A stretch of DNA of 64,000 nucleotides from Streptomyces hygroscopicus subsp. hygroscopicus (GTDB lineage Bacteria > Actinomycetota > Actinomycetes > Streptomycetales > Streptomycetaceae). The notes under the pieces were generated by a model. That model did no database searches. It was not told where the DNA came from and worked only from the letters and a program-made list of their open reading frames with translations. The stretch lies in contig NZ_BSSM01000007.1 in NCBI RefSeq assembly GCF_030269125.1, positions 248,001 through 312,000 of the forward strand. The letters run 5' to 3'. Below are positions 8,443-15,354 of the stretch, one piece after another. The first letter of the stretch is position 1. Each line of letters begins with the position of its first letter. Both the position numbers and the translations under genes were made by a program.

Positions 8443-9690
8443 ATGAAAGCCTCCTCGTCGCGGCCGTCGGGCGCACCGGCCCGCCTCGTGATCGAGTCCT
8501 CCGTGGTGGAGGGGCTGCCCGCCGAGGGCGCGCTGCTGCTGCGGATGTCCGGCACCCTGGACGCGCACGGCGCCCACGCCTGGTCCGAGGACCTGCGCGG
8601 CCACCTGGAGCGGGCGGACCGCGCCGGGCTGCGGCCCGTCCTCGACATGGCCCACGTACAGCTCGGCGGCGCCGCCGTGCTGCGCACCCTCAGCGAGGCC
8701 ACCCGGGCCCGCGCCGGCCGCCCCGACCTGATCATCGTCCGGGCCAGGCCGGGCGTGCGCGAGGCCGTGCACCTGGCCCGCCTGGCGGGCGTCCGGCTCT
8801 ACGCCACCCTGGACGAGGCCGTGCGGGAACTGGGCCGCGCCGCCTCCCAGGTGGAGGAGCTGCCCGCCTGGCGCTCACAGATGGCCGACCCGCTCCGGCC
8901 CTCGTACCAGGACCTGCACCAGGAGGTCCGCGCCCTGCGCGCCCGGGTCCGCACCGCGCCGGTGATCGGCATGGCCCAGGGCATGCTCATGGCCCGCTAC
9001 GCCCTGCCCGAGACCGGGTGGGCCTTCCGCGTGCTGCGCGAGACCTCCCAGCGGTTCAACGTGCCGCTGCGCGTCCTCGCCTCCGCCCTCGTCGTGGCCC
9101 GCCCGCCGGACGGCGCGACCTGGTTCCCCGGCCGCCGCCCGCTGCCCGTGCCCCGGCTGCGCCTCCTCGCCCGCCTCGACCGCGACCCGCGGTACCGCGG
9201 GCAGATGATCGACGCGGTACTCCGCGAGGCCCTGGCCATCGGCCACGCCCCGGCCGGGCACGTGCTGTCCGTCGACCCCGCCGTCAACGCGCTCGCCCTG
9301 GAGACCCGGTACGGCGGCGCGGACGCCTACCTGGACCACCTGGTCCGCGGCCGCGACGACGGTACGGCCGAGGCGGTCGCCCGCACCCGCGGCCGCCACG
9401 TGAGCATTCCCGACGTGGCCACCGACGCGCTGCTCTCCGAGGACGCCCGGCGCGCCCTGCTGGCGACGGGCGCCCGCGCCCTGCACTGCGTCCCCGTCCT
9501 GTCCTCCGCGGGCTGCTGCGCCGGTCTGATCACCGTGCACTGGCCCGACGCGGGACACCGGCCGACCTCGACCCGGGCCGAGGCCCTCGGCCTGCTCGCC
9601 GCCGACGCCGCGGCCTGGCTGGCCTGGTACCACCGCACGGTCCTCCTCGACGCCCTCGAACACCTCCACCGGCGGCTGAGCGCGCCGTGA
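8443..9690 (+). CDS. STAS-ANTAR-GAF-type regulatory protein
   Basis: 415 residues with three parts. Residues about 15-125 resemble an anti-sigma-factor-antagonist (STAS) domain (LLRMSGTLDAHGAHAWSEDL, then VLDMAHVQLGGAAVLRTL). Residues about 161-218 form an ANTAR domain, the RNA-binding antiterminator fold, with VIGMAQGMLMARYALPETGWAFRVLRETSQRFNVPLR. Residues about 240-410 resemble a GAF sensor (GHVLSVD, then GARALHCVPVLSSAGCCAGLITVHW). The N-terminal STAS-like serine expected for phosphorylation is not evident. It probably senses a ligand and acts on nascent RNA; the targets are unknown. It is monocistronic, with a small gene 77 bp downstream. Confidence 0.75.
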   Translation: MKASSSRPSGAPARLVIESSVVEGLPAEGALLLRMSGTLDAHGAHAWSEDLRGHLERADRAGLRPVLDMAHVQLGGAAVLRTLSEATRARAGRPDLIIVRARPGVREAVHLARLAGVRLYATLDEAVRELGRAASQVEELPAWRSQMADPLRPSYQDLHQEVRALRARVRTAPVIGMAQGMLMARYALPETGWAFRVLRETSQRFNVPLRVLASALVVARPPDGATWFPGRRPLPVPRLRLLARLDRDPRYRGQMIDAVLREALAIGHAPAGHVLSVDPAVNALALETRYGGADAYLDHLVRGRDDGTAEAVARTRGRHVSIPDVATDALLSEDARRALLATGARALHCVPVLSSAGCCAGLITVHWPDAGHRPTSTRAEALGLLAADAAAWLAWYHRTVLLDALEHLHRRLSAP

Positions 9691-9767
9691 GCGGGATGCG
9701 TCACGCGCGCCGCCCTGGGAACCCGGACCACGCACGGATCACGCACCACCCGGAGGGAGTCCGGCGC

Positions 9768-9962
9768 ATGTCCAATCCGCAGCAGCCCGAACAGCGGCGC
9801 AGTGACAAGGGGGGCGCCACCCCGCAGGACAGCGGTGAGCTCAAGGCCCGCCAGGCGGCCGACCGGGGCGCGGGCGCCCGTCCGCACGGCTCGGACAAGG
9901 GCGAGAAGGGCGGGGGAGAGGGCGGCGGGGTGCCGCCTGCGGAGCGGCCCGAGCACCCCTGA
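9768..9962 (+). CDS. Small hydrophilic, probably disordered protein
   Basis: 64 residues starting at the ATG at 9768, with CGGAGGGAG 8 bases upstream, a strong ribosome site. The sequence is rich in Gly, Lys, Glu, Pro and Gln, has no hydrophobic segment, and ends GVPPAERPEHP, so it is likely disordered. Similar small proteins occur widely in Streptomyces without known function. The ribosome site and codon bias are the main evidence that it is real. Confidence 0.6.
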   Translation: MSNPQQPEQRRSDKGGATPQDSGELKARQAADRGAGARPHGSDKGEKGGGEGGGVPPAERPEHP

Positions 9963-10339
9963 GCGCCTTCCCGACGCACCCCTGAGGCCCGTCTCGACGG
10001 CCTCGGCGACATCCTCTCGGCCCCGGCAGCGCGTCCACGCGCCTGCCGGGGCTTCCGCGTCCGCGACCCCGTTCCCGGCCTCCGCCTGTCCCGGCCCGCG
10101 TCCGCTGCCCGCCTCCCCTGTCCCCGGCCCGCGTCGGTCCGTCCCCTGCCCGTCTCCCCGCCTCCGTCCCCGGCTCGCCTGCGTCCGTCCCTTGCCCGCG
10201 TCCGTCCGTCCCCGTCCCGCCTCCGCCGTCCCCGCCCGCTCGCGCGGCCCCGCGGCCCTCTGACCACGACACCGCCCCTCCGCCGAAGCGCCCGGCGACG
10301 CCCCCACACCTCCGCACCCGAAGCGCTACCCTCCCCGGT
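9963..10339. repeat. C-rich low-complexity spacer
   Basis: About 280 bases (10010-10290) of pyrimidine-rich DNA on the plus strand, built from degenerate CCGTCC, GCCTCC and CCCGCG units, with many near-copies of TCCCCGGCCCGCGTC. No credible gene lies in it; open frames on both strands are Arg/Gly/Pro-rich artefacts. The last 40 bases precede the RpiB-like gene and must carry its promoter. Confidence 0.6.
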
Positions 10340-10795
10340 ATGCGGATCTCCGTCTCCTCCGACATGGACGAACCCGTCGCCCGGCTCCTCGTGAGCGAGC
10401 TACGGCGCCGCGGGCACGACGTGCGCACGCACGGCGCGCTGCGGGAGGGCGCCGACCCGCGGTGGGCGGTCTGCTCGCAGGCGGCGGCGCGGGACGTGGC
10501 GGAGGGGACGGCCGATCAGGCGGTGGTGTGCTGCTGGACCGGTACCGGGGCCTCCATCGCGGCGAACAAGGTGCCCGGCGTCCGTGCGGCCCTGTGCCCC
10601 GACGCGGCCACCGCGGACGGCGCACGCCGCTGGAACGACGCCAACGTCCTCGCGCTGAGCCTGCGCCTGACCTCGGAAGCGCTGCTGAAGGAGATCCTGG
10701 ACGCCTGGTTCGCGGCCGAACCCAGCCGGGACCCGGAGGACGTCGAGAACGTGGCCCGCGTCGACCGCCTGGACGCCGCCCGGCACGGGGCGTAG
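10340..10795 (+). CDS. RpiB/LacAB-family sugar-phosphate isomerase
   Basis: 151 residues, the usual length of the RpiB family. MRISVSSDMDEPVARLLVSELRRRGHDV matches the N-terminal strand and helix (the family has a G/S-D-H motif at this place, here SSDMD). CCWTGTGASIAANKVPGVRAALCPD is the substrate loop with the conserved Cys and TG-G motif, and RRWNDANVLALSLRLT matches the HNDANVL-type motif. RpiB enzymes interconvert ribose and ribulose 5-phosphates or related aldose/ketose phosphates. Substitution of the usual DHxG by DMDE suggests a changed substrate, so I do not assign ribose 5-phosphate firmly. Confidence 0.8.
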   Translation: MRISVSSDMDEPVARLLVSELRRRGHDVRTHGALREGADPRWAVCSQAAARDVAEGTADQAVVCCWTGTGASIAANKVPGVRAALCPDAATADGARRWNDANVLALSLRLTSEALLKEILDAWFAAEPSRDPEDVENVARVDRLDAARHGA

Positions 10796-10840
10796 CGGCG
10801 TACGGCGGCCCGACGCGGGCCACGATCCTCGCCGCGGCCG

Positions 10841-11206
10841 TCAGTGAGCGCCGAGCCCTCCGCCTCCGAAGGACCCGCTGGACCCCCTGCTCCACCGCGG
10901 ACGCTTCTTGTCGTCGCTCGGCCTGGAGTCCATGTTGCTCAGTTCGTAGGGAGTGAGCGGACGGCCGCCCTTGGGTGTCTTGGGGACCTCCTGGTAGTCC
11001 CGGTTCTCCTGCACCTCGTGCACCGCGCCCTCCGGGGGCAGCTTGGGCTGCTCCTCGGGACGCGGGCGGGCGGACTCGCGGTACTTGACCCGGGAGGTCA
11101 GCCAGAAGCCGCCGGCGAGCAGTGCCAGGAGCCCGACGGCGATGACGAAGAGCACAAGGCCCACCACGCCGCTCGGCGCGGCCAGCTGCATCGATGCGGT
11201 GTTCAT
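10841..11206 (-). CDS. DUF6479-type single-pass membrane protein
   Basis: 121 residues. The ATG at 11206 is chosen because the frame upstream is not protein-like. One transmembrane helix (about residues 13-36, VVGLVLFVIAVGLLALLAGGF) is followed by a cytoplasmic tail rich in Pro, Glu, Arg and Lys, with ENRDYQEVPKTPKGGRPLTPYELSNMDS and a Gly-Ser-rich end. The layout matches small Streptomyces proteins grouped as DUF6479; function unknown. A sigma-B-like promoter motif lies directly upstream, suggesting stress control. Confidence 0.7.
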   Translation of the reverse strand: MNTASMQLAAPSGVVGLVLFVIAVGLLALLAGGFWLTSRVKYRESARPRPEEQPKLPPEGAVHEVQENRDYQEVPKTPKGGRPLTPYELSNMDSRPSDDKKRPRWSRGSSGSFGGGGLGAH

Positions 11207-11215
11207 AGGAAAGGG

Positions 11216-11241
11216 ATACCCCTCCCATAACCGTATGAATC
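11216..11241 (-). promoter_or_regulatory. Possible sigma-B-type promoter
   Basis: On the minus strand GATT (11241-11238), then 16 bases, then GGGTAT (11221-11216), matching the known actinomycete sigma-B consensus GNNT-N14-16-GGGTAY. Transcription would begin within a few bases of the ATG at 11206, so the message would be leaderless or nearly so; no ribosome site is seen at good spacing. Confidence 0.35.
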
Positions 11242-11317
11242 GAACAAATGGAACAAACGGCACCTCGCCCGCCGAGAGGCCGTGTTTGCCGCCCACCCCG
11301 GGGGCAACCCGCATCCT

Positions 11318-11692
11318 GTGACCCAGCAGGCATCGCCGCAGCAGCTCTACCGGTTCCTGGAGGACCGCTTCAGCTGTGCCCAGGCGTGCACGGAGTGTGC
11401 CCGCGCCTGCTCGGTACGCGTCAGTCTGGTCGACCCCGGTGGCCCCGAGTGCCAGGAGCGGGTGCGCCGGCTGGGGATCATGTGCGCCGAGGTCTGCGAC
11501 GCCACGTGCCGGATGCTGTGCGAGGAGAGCCGGCAGGACGAGGAAGTGCTGCGGGGCCGGGTGGACTGGTGCCGCCGGGTCTGCCTCGAGTGCGCGCGCG
11601 CCTTCGAGGGGTGTCCCGGTGCGGAGGCGGCCGCGGCCGCCTGCCGGGCCTGCGCCGACGCCTGTGCCGAGTTCCTGGAGACGCTGACCTGA
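11318..11692 (+). CDS. Cys-rich four-helix-bundle protein (copper-storage/DUF326-like)
   Basis: About 124 residues from the GTG at 11318 (an in-frame GTG at 11282 is the alternative; neither has a strong ribosome site). The protein is helical with thirteen cysteines spaced in helical pattern: CAQACTECARAC, CAEVCDATCRMLC, CRRVCLECARAFEGC and CRACADAC. Cysteines lining a four-helix bundle are the hallmark of Csp copper-storage proteins and of the related ferredoxin-like DUF326 proteins. Copper storage is therefore a plausible role (inference); a metal cannot be deduced. The family call is fair, the metal uncertain. Confidence 0.7.
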   Translation: MTQQASPQQLYRFLEDRFSCAQACTECARACSVRVSLVDPGGPECQERVRRLGIMCAEVCDATCRMLCEESRQDEEVLRGRVDWCRRVCLECARAFEGCPGAEAAAAACRACADACAEFLETLT

Positions 11693-11868
11693 CAGAGGGC
11701 GTCCGTCCGTCCGCGCGTCCTGTCCGGCGGTATCGACCTCGCGATCGGCAACGGCGAGCCGGCGCGGACGGGCACGCCGGTGGCGGCGGAACGTCTCGTA
11801 CGCCGCCGTCACCGGGACGGCGGCGATCGAGTGGTCCTCGCCCGGCGACGAGTGCGCGGAGGCGGCCC

Positions 11869-12945
11869 TCAGGCCAGCTCGGGGGACATGGCGGCGGCGA
11901 TCTTCAGGTGTACGGCGGCTTCGTCGCCTCTGCCGAGGCGCTGGAGGGTACGGCCGAGCATGAGCCGGGTGTAGGAGTCGTCGGGGCAGTCCTCCACGAG
12001 CCTCCGCAGCACCTCGTGCGCCTGGGAGAGCTGGGCCGAGTGGAAGTAGCCGCGGGCGGCGAGCCGGCGGGCGTTCAGGTCGTCGCCGTGGTGGTCGAGC
12101 AGTGGCCGGAGCAGGGTCAGGGCGCCCAGGGGGTCGCGCTGCTGGAGCAGGGACTCCGACCAGCGCAGTCGCTGGACCTCCTCGGGCATCTCGCGGGGGC
12201 GTACGGCCGCGGCCGCGGTGAGGAAGTCGACGATCACCTCGGGCGGCTGGGCGCCGGCGAGTGCCCGGTCGCCGACCACGAGGGTGGGTGAGGTCGCGAT
12301 GCCGCGGGCCTTGCCGATCAGGAGGAGTTCGCGCACCTCGCGGTCGGCGGCGCCGTCGTCCAGGAGCGTGCCGGCGGCGGGGATGCCGGCACGCTCGGCG
12401 ATGTCGCGCAGCAGGCCGGGGTCGCCGATGTTGCCCCCTCCGAGGAAGTGCGCCTTCATCACCTGCTCGACGACCTCGCCCTGGAGGACGCTGCCGCCGT
12501 GCCGGTAGGCCAGGGCGACCAGGCGGTGCGCGTCGTGGCTGCCGGCCCGCCAGACCTCTCCCCATCCGGGACCGAACCCCTCCTCGGCGGCGGTCCGGGA
12601 CACGAGCCCCGGGCCGTCCACCGGGGACGGACCGACGGCGCAGGAGGTCGCGGCGCCGCCGGCCGCCGCGTCGGAGGAGTCCGCGTCCAGCCGGGTGCCC
12701 TCGGCGGGTGCGGTCGGGTCGATCCGGTACGGCCGCCACACCACCTCGGTGGCGAGGCCGGCCAGGGCCGGCGCGGCCAGTGCCTTCTCCAGGCGCCGCT
12801 TGCCGATGTACGCCCACGGGCAGACCACGTCCGCCCACACGTCGACGCGCACGGCGGTCGCCTCCCGCCCCGTCCTCCCGTCGCGCGGCGCGTGCTCCTC
12901 GCCGGCGGGCTCGGCGATGCGGCGGTGGATGTCCTGGTCCTGCAC
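11869..12945 (-). CDS. DsbA-family (FrnE-like) oxidoreductase with C-terminal TPR helices
   Basis: 358 residues from the GTG at 12945, which has GAAAGG 9 bases upstream; an ATG at 12999 would add 18 residues. The DsbA/FrnE domain begins VDVWADVVCPWAYIGKRRLEKAL. FrnE enzymes carry CPWC here; in this copy the second cysteine is alanine, so only a one-cysteine chemistry is possible. The fold continues through HDAHRLVALAYRHG and ends with LIGKARGIATSPTLVVGD, the cis-Pro loop. Residues after about 255 form helical TPR-like repeats (LNARRLAARGYFHSAQLSQAHEVLRRLV). Downstream of the thioredoxin gene on the same strand, 145 bp away, so both may be part of one thiol-stress group. Confidence 0.8.
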   Translation of the reverse strand: MQDQDIHRRIAEPAGEEHAPRDGRTGREATAVRVDVWADVVCPWAYIGKRRLEKALAAPALAGLATEVVWRPYRIDPTAPAEGTRLDADSSDAAAGGAATSCAVGPSPVDGPGLVSRTAAEEGFGPGWGEVWRAGSHDAHRLVALAYRHGGSVLQGEVVEQVMKAHFLGGGNIGDPGLLRDIAERAGIPAAGTLLDDGAADREVRELLLIGKARGIATSPTLVVGDRALAGAQPPEVIVDFLTAAAAVRPREMPEEVQRLRWSESLLQQRDPLGALTLLRPLLDHHGDDLNARRLAARGYFHSAQLSQAHEVLRRLVEDCPDDSYTRLMLGRTLQRLGRGDEAAVHLKIAAAMSPELA

Positions 12946-13090
12946 GGGGAGTGCCTTTCTCGGGCCGGGCCCGTGCTGTTCGGGCCCGGTGGTGCTCATG
13001 GGGTGGGTGCGGCGTCGCGTCCCGGCGGGCGGGCCCGGTGCTCCGGGCCCGCGCTCCCCGGGTGCGGCCGTCCGGCTTCCGGCGGCGCCG

Positions 13091-13456
13091 CTACTTCCGC
13101 CGCTCCGCCGCGATCTCCTTGCGTACCGCGTCCATGTCGACCTTCCGCGACTGCGCGATCAGGTCCTCCAGGGCGTTCTCGGGCAGCGCGCCGGGCTGGG
13201 AGAAGATGGCGACCTTGTCGCGGATGATCGCGAGCGTCGGGATCGACTGGACGTCGAAAGCCCGCGCCAGCTCCGGCTGCGCCATGGTGTCGACCTTGCC
13301 GAAGACCAGGTCGGGGTGCCGCTCGGCGGCGGCCTCGAAGATCGGGCCGAACATGCGGCACGGCGGGCACCAGTCCGCCCAGAAGTCGATCAGGACGAAG
13401 TCGTTGTTCGAGACGACCTCGTCGAAGTTCTCCTTGGTGAGTTCCAGGGTGCTCAA
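13091..13456 (-). CDS. trxA: Thioredoxin (CPPC active site)
   Basis: 121 residues from a TTG start at 13456 that overlaps the stop of the upstream short frame (TTGA), with GAAAGG about 9 bases before it. The active site is FWADWCPPCRM, i.e. CPPC instead of the usual CGPC, which should raise the redox potential; the cis-Pro motif SIPTLAII and the buried Asp region (VLIDFW) are intact. It reduces protein disulfides. The first gene of the pair is a thioredoxin-reductase remnant, so reducing equivalents must come from a reductase elsewhere. A predicted sigR promoter reads into this unit, matching the known sigR control of thioredoxin genes in Streptomyces. Confidence 0.9.
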   Translation of the reverse strand: MSTLELTKENFDEVVSNNDFVLIDFWADWCPPCRMFGPIFEAAAERHPDLVFGKVDTMAQPELARAFDVQSIPTLAIIRDKVAIFSQPGALPENALEDLIAQSRKVDMDAVRKEIAAERRK

Positions 13457-13617
13457 CGGTTGCTGCCTTTCAGGGAAAGGGGGATGTCCTCGGGGGCGGG
13501 GGCGGGGGCGGTCGCCGCCCGTCGCGTCAGCGGCAGCGGCCGGAGACCGGCGCGGGCGGTGCGGACGCCGGCCGCGGGGCCGGCCGGGCCGGAGCCGATG
13601 ACGATGATCTGCCGCAC
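13453..13617 (-). pseudogene. Thioredoxin reductase remnant (54 codons)
   Basis: From the GTG at 13617 (AGAAGGG upstream) the frame reads VRQIIVIGSGPAGPAAGVRTARAGLRPL, the first beta-alpha-beta unit of thioredoxin reductase including the FAD-binding GSGPAG loop. Typical family members continue GY-TAA-YTARA; the tyrosine after GPAG is replaced by proline. After about 32 residues homology stops, and a Thr/Ala/Pro tail runs to a stop that overlaps the thioredoxin start by 4 bp. The remainder of trxB (about 270 codons) is missing. The remnant seems kept as a translated leader that couples translation to thioredoxin (inference). Confidence 0.7.
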
Positions 13618-13673
13618 CGGAAGATCCCTTCTGTTTCTGGAGGAGCCGCCGGAACGGGCCCTCTTGCGGCTCC

Positions 13674-13699
13674 AACGCCCGGCCGAAGCCAGGTATTCC
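13674..13699 (-). promoter_or_regulatory. Predicted sigR promoter of the thioredoxin unit
   Basis: Minus strand GGAAT (13699-13695), 18 bases, GTT (13676-13674): an exact match to the established Streptomyces sigR consensus GGAAT-N18-GTT. The start codon of the trxB remnant lies 57 bases downstream, a normal leader length. Confidence 0.75.
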
Positions 13700-13806
13700 A
13701 CATGCACGCGTCTTGTATCCTAGTCGCACAGGGTTATGAGCGTGTTCGGAGGGTGCCCGATCCGGCGGTCACCCGCCGACGGTCCCGGTGCGTGGAGGAT
13801 GGGGTC

Positions 13807-14463
13807 ATGTCCACAAGCGAGAGCGCGTCCGAGCGGGCCTACGCCGCCATCCGCGAGGGGATCCTCGACGGAACACACCGACCGGGCACGATGCTCGGCG
13901 AGGCGGGGCTCGCCGCCGAGCTCGGCGTCAGCCGCACCCCGGTGCGGGCCGCCCTCGTCCGCCTCCAGGACGAGGGCTGGATCACCGTCTATCCCAAGCG
14001 CGGCGCCCTCGTGCGCGGACTGAGCGAGAAGGCCGTCAGGGACCTCGCCGACGCCCGGCTCGTCCTGGAAGGCTCAGCCGTCCAGCGCGCGACGGCGGAG
14101 CGCAGGGCCACTCTCGCCGAGCGGCTCGAAGAGGACGTCGAGCGGCAGAAGCAGGCACTCGCCGCCCGCGACCTCAACCACTTCGTCGAGCTCACGGTCG
14201 CCTTCCACCGCTCCTTCGTCGAAGTCGGCGACAACCTGGTCATGCTCGAACTCAACGACAGGATCGCGGATCGCCAGCGGTTCCTGCTCTTCAGCTGCGG
14301 CGACACGCTCCTGGCCCGCTGTGCGGACATCATCGCCGAGCACACCGAGCTGATCGCCCGGCTGCGTGCCGACGACGTCCAGGGCTTCCTGGACGTTCTG
14401 CGGGCCCACGTCGGCGACACGTACGGCTCCCACCTGAGCCACCTGCACCACCTGCATATCTGA
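13807..14463 (+). CDS. GntR-family transcriptional regulator (FCD/FadR type)
   Basis: 218 residues from the ATG at 13807 with TGGAGGAT 7 bases upstream. Residues about 10-75 are the winged helix-turn-helix (AYAAIREGILDGTHRPGTML, then LAAELGVSRTPVRAALVRLQDEGWITVYPKRGALV). The C-terminal all-helical domain has DARLVLEGSAVQRAT, FHRSFVEVGDNLVM and EHTELIARLRADD, where the FCD metal-binding Asp/His set is found. It is divergent from the thioredoxin unit; the intergenic TTGTATCCTAG (13722-13732) is a possible -10 region or operator. The downstream gene is a decayed SDR, so its original target may be lost. Confidence 0.88.
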   Translation: MSTSESASERAYAAIREGILDGTHRPGTMLGEAGLAAELGVSRTPVRAALVRLQDEGWITVYPKRGALVRGLSEKAVRDLADARLVLEGSAVQRATAERRATLAERLEEDVERQKQALAARDLNHFVELTVAFHRSFVEVGDNLVMLELNDRIADRQRFLLFSCGDTLLARCADIIAEHTELIARLRADDVQGFLDVLRAHVGDTYGSHLSHLHHLHI

Positions 14464-14576
14464 GAACGGCCCGGTGGCGGCGGCGCCTCACCGTCGACCG
14501 TGCCCCGGGCCCCGGCGCGGGCGGTCGGCGCACCCGCGCCGCCGATCACGGGCGATGCCGGAGGGCGAGGCCGAAC

Positions 14577-14820
14577 GTCGGTTCCACGTGGGCCCGCCAG
14601 GCCGTCGCCCCCGCCGTCGGCCGCACCCCGATCCACGAGGAGTTCATCCCCCCAGTCCGACGTCGACTCCGCGCTCGACGGCTCCAACGGCTTGCACCCG
14701 ATCGGCCGCACCGGCAGCCCCGACGACGTCGCCGCCACCGTCGCCTTCTCGCACAGGGCTCCCGCACGTACGGGCTCGCACGCACGCGCACACCGGCTCG
14801 TCCGCGTGGACAGATGGTGA
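14577..14820 (+). pseudogene. Decayed SDR dehydrogenase, C-terminal end
   Basis: Two adjacent frames together read as the last third of an SDR enzyme: VAPAVGRTPIHEEFI in one frame, then, after a run of six C at 14648-14653, DVDSALDGSNGLHPIGRTG and SPDDVAATVAF in the next, as in the conserved C-terminal region before the VDGG end. The N-terminal cofactor domain is missing and the final strand is scrambled. The 556 bases between GntR and trypco contain nothing else recognisable. Confidence 0.6.
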
Positions 14821-15019
14821 TGACCGTCGAGCTGCGCCCCGTCGGGTGCCGGGCTGTGAGGCCGTTCATCACTCCGGCAGGCAGGAACGGAACCGGCCGA
14901 GCGGTTCCCGCGCATCAGGGCTCTCGCACGCCCGTATCGCTGCGCGCGGTACGGTCCGTGTCCGAGGATGGATGTTCGGCGGCAGGGGGTCTGGCGCCGG
15001 AGAGTCGGGGGAGGACGCG

Positions 15020-15349
15020 GTGGGTGACGGCCGGTTGGTCACGATGGCCCTGGACGAGGACGGCAAGGACATCGCCGTCTTCGAGGTGGACGGCGACCTC
15101 GCGGGTTCGGACCTCGAACTCGCGGCCGGGGGAGACCTCGTCGGCAGGGCGCGCGCGTCGGTGTCCGAGGCGCTGGACCAGGTGCGGCCCGTGCTGGCGC
15201 GCGTGGTCGAGACGACGCGGGATCTGGGGCCGCAGGAGGTGGAGATCCAGTTCGGCCTGAAGATGGGCGGGGAGACCGGTGTGATCATCGCCAAGGGGAC
15301 GGCAGAGGTGAACTTCGCCGTCCGGATGGTCTGGCGCCGCCCCGCCTGA
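15020..15349 (+). CDS. Trypsin-co-occurring domain protein (CU044_2847/trypco family)
   Basis: 109 residues from the GTG at 15020, preceded by GGGGGAGG at 5 bases; an ATG at 14972 in the same frame lacks such a site. It is a compact alpha/beta protein (VTMALDEDGKDIAVFEVDG, ARASVSEALDQVRPVLARVVETTRD, VEIQFGLKMGGETGVIIAKGTAEVNFAVRMVW). The KMGGETGVIIAKG and NF-V-MVW segments are the signature of the small trypco partner family known to sit beside trypsin-STAND proteins. Only 5 bp separate it from the trypsin-NTPase-kinase gene, so the two are cotranscribed and probably form a complex (inference). Its biochemical role is unknown. Confidence 0.8.
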   Translation: MGDGRLVTMALDEDGKDIAVFEVDGDLAGSDLELAAGGDLVGRARASVSEALDQVRPVLARVVETTRDLGPQEVEIQFGLKMGGETGVIIAKGTAEVNFAVRMVWRRPA

Positions 15350-15354
15350 GCCGC

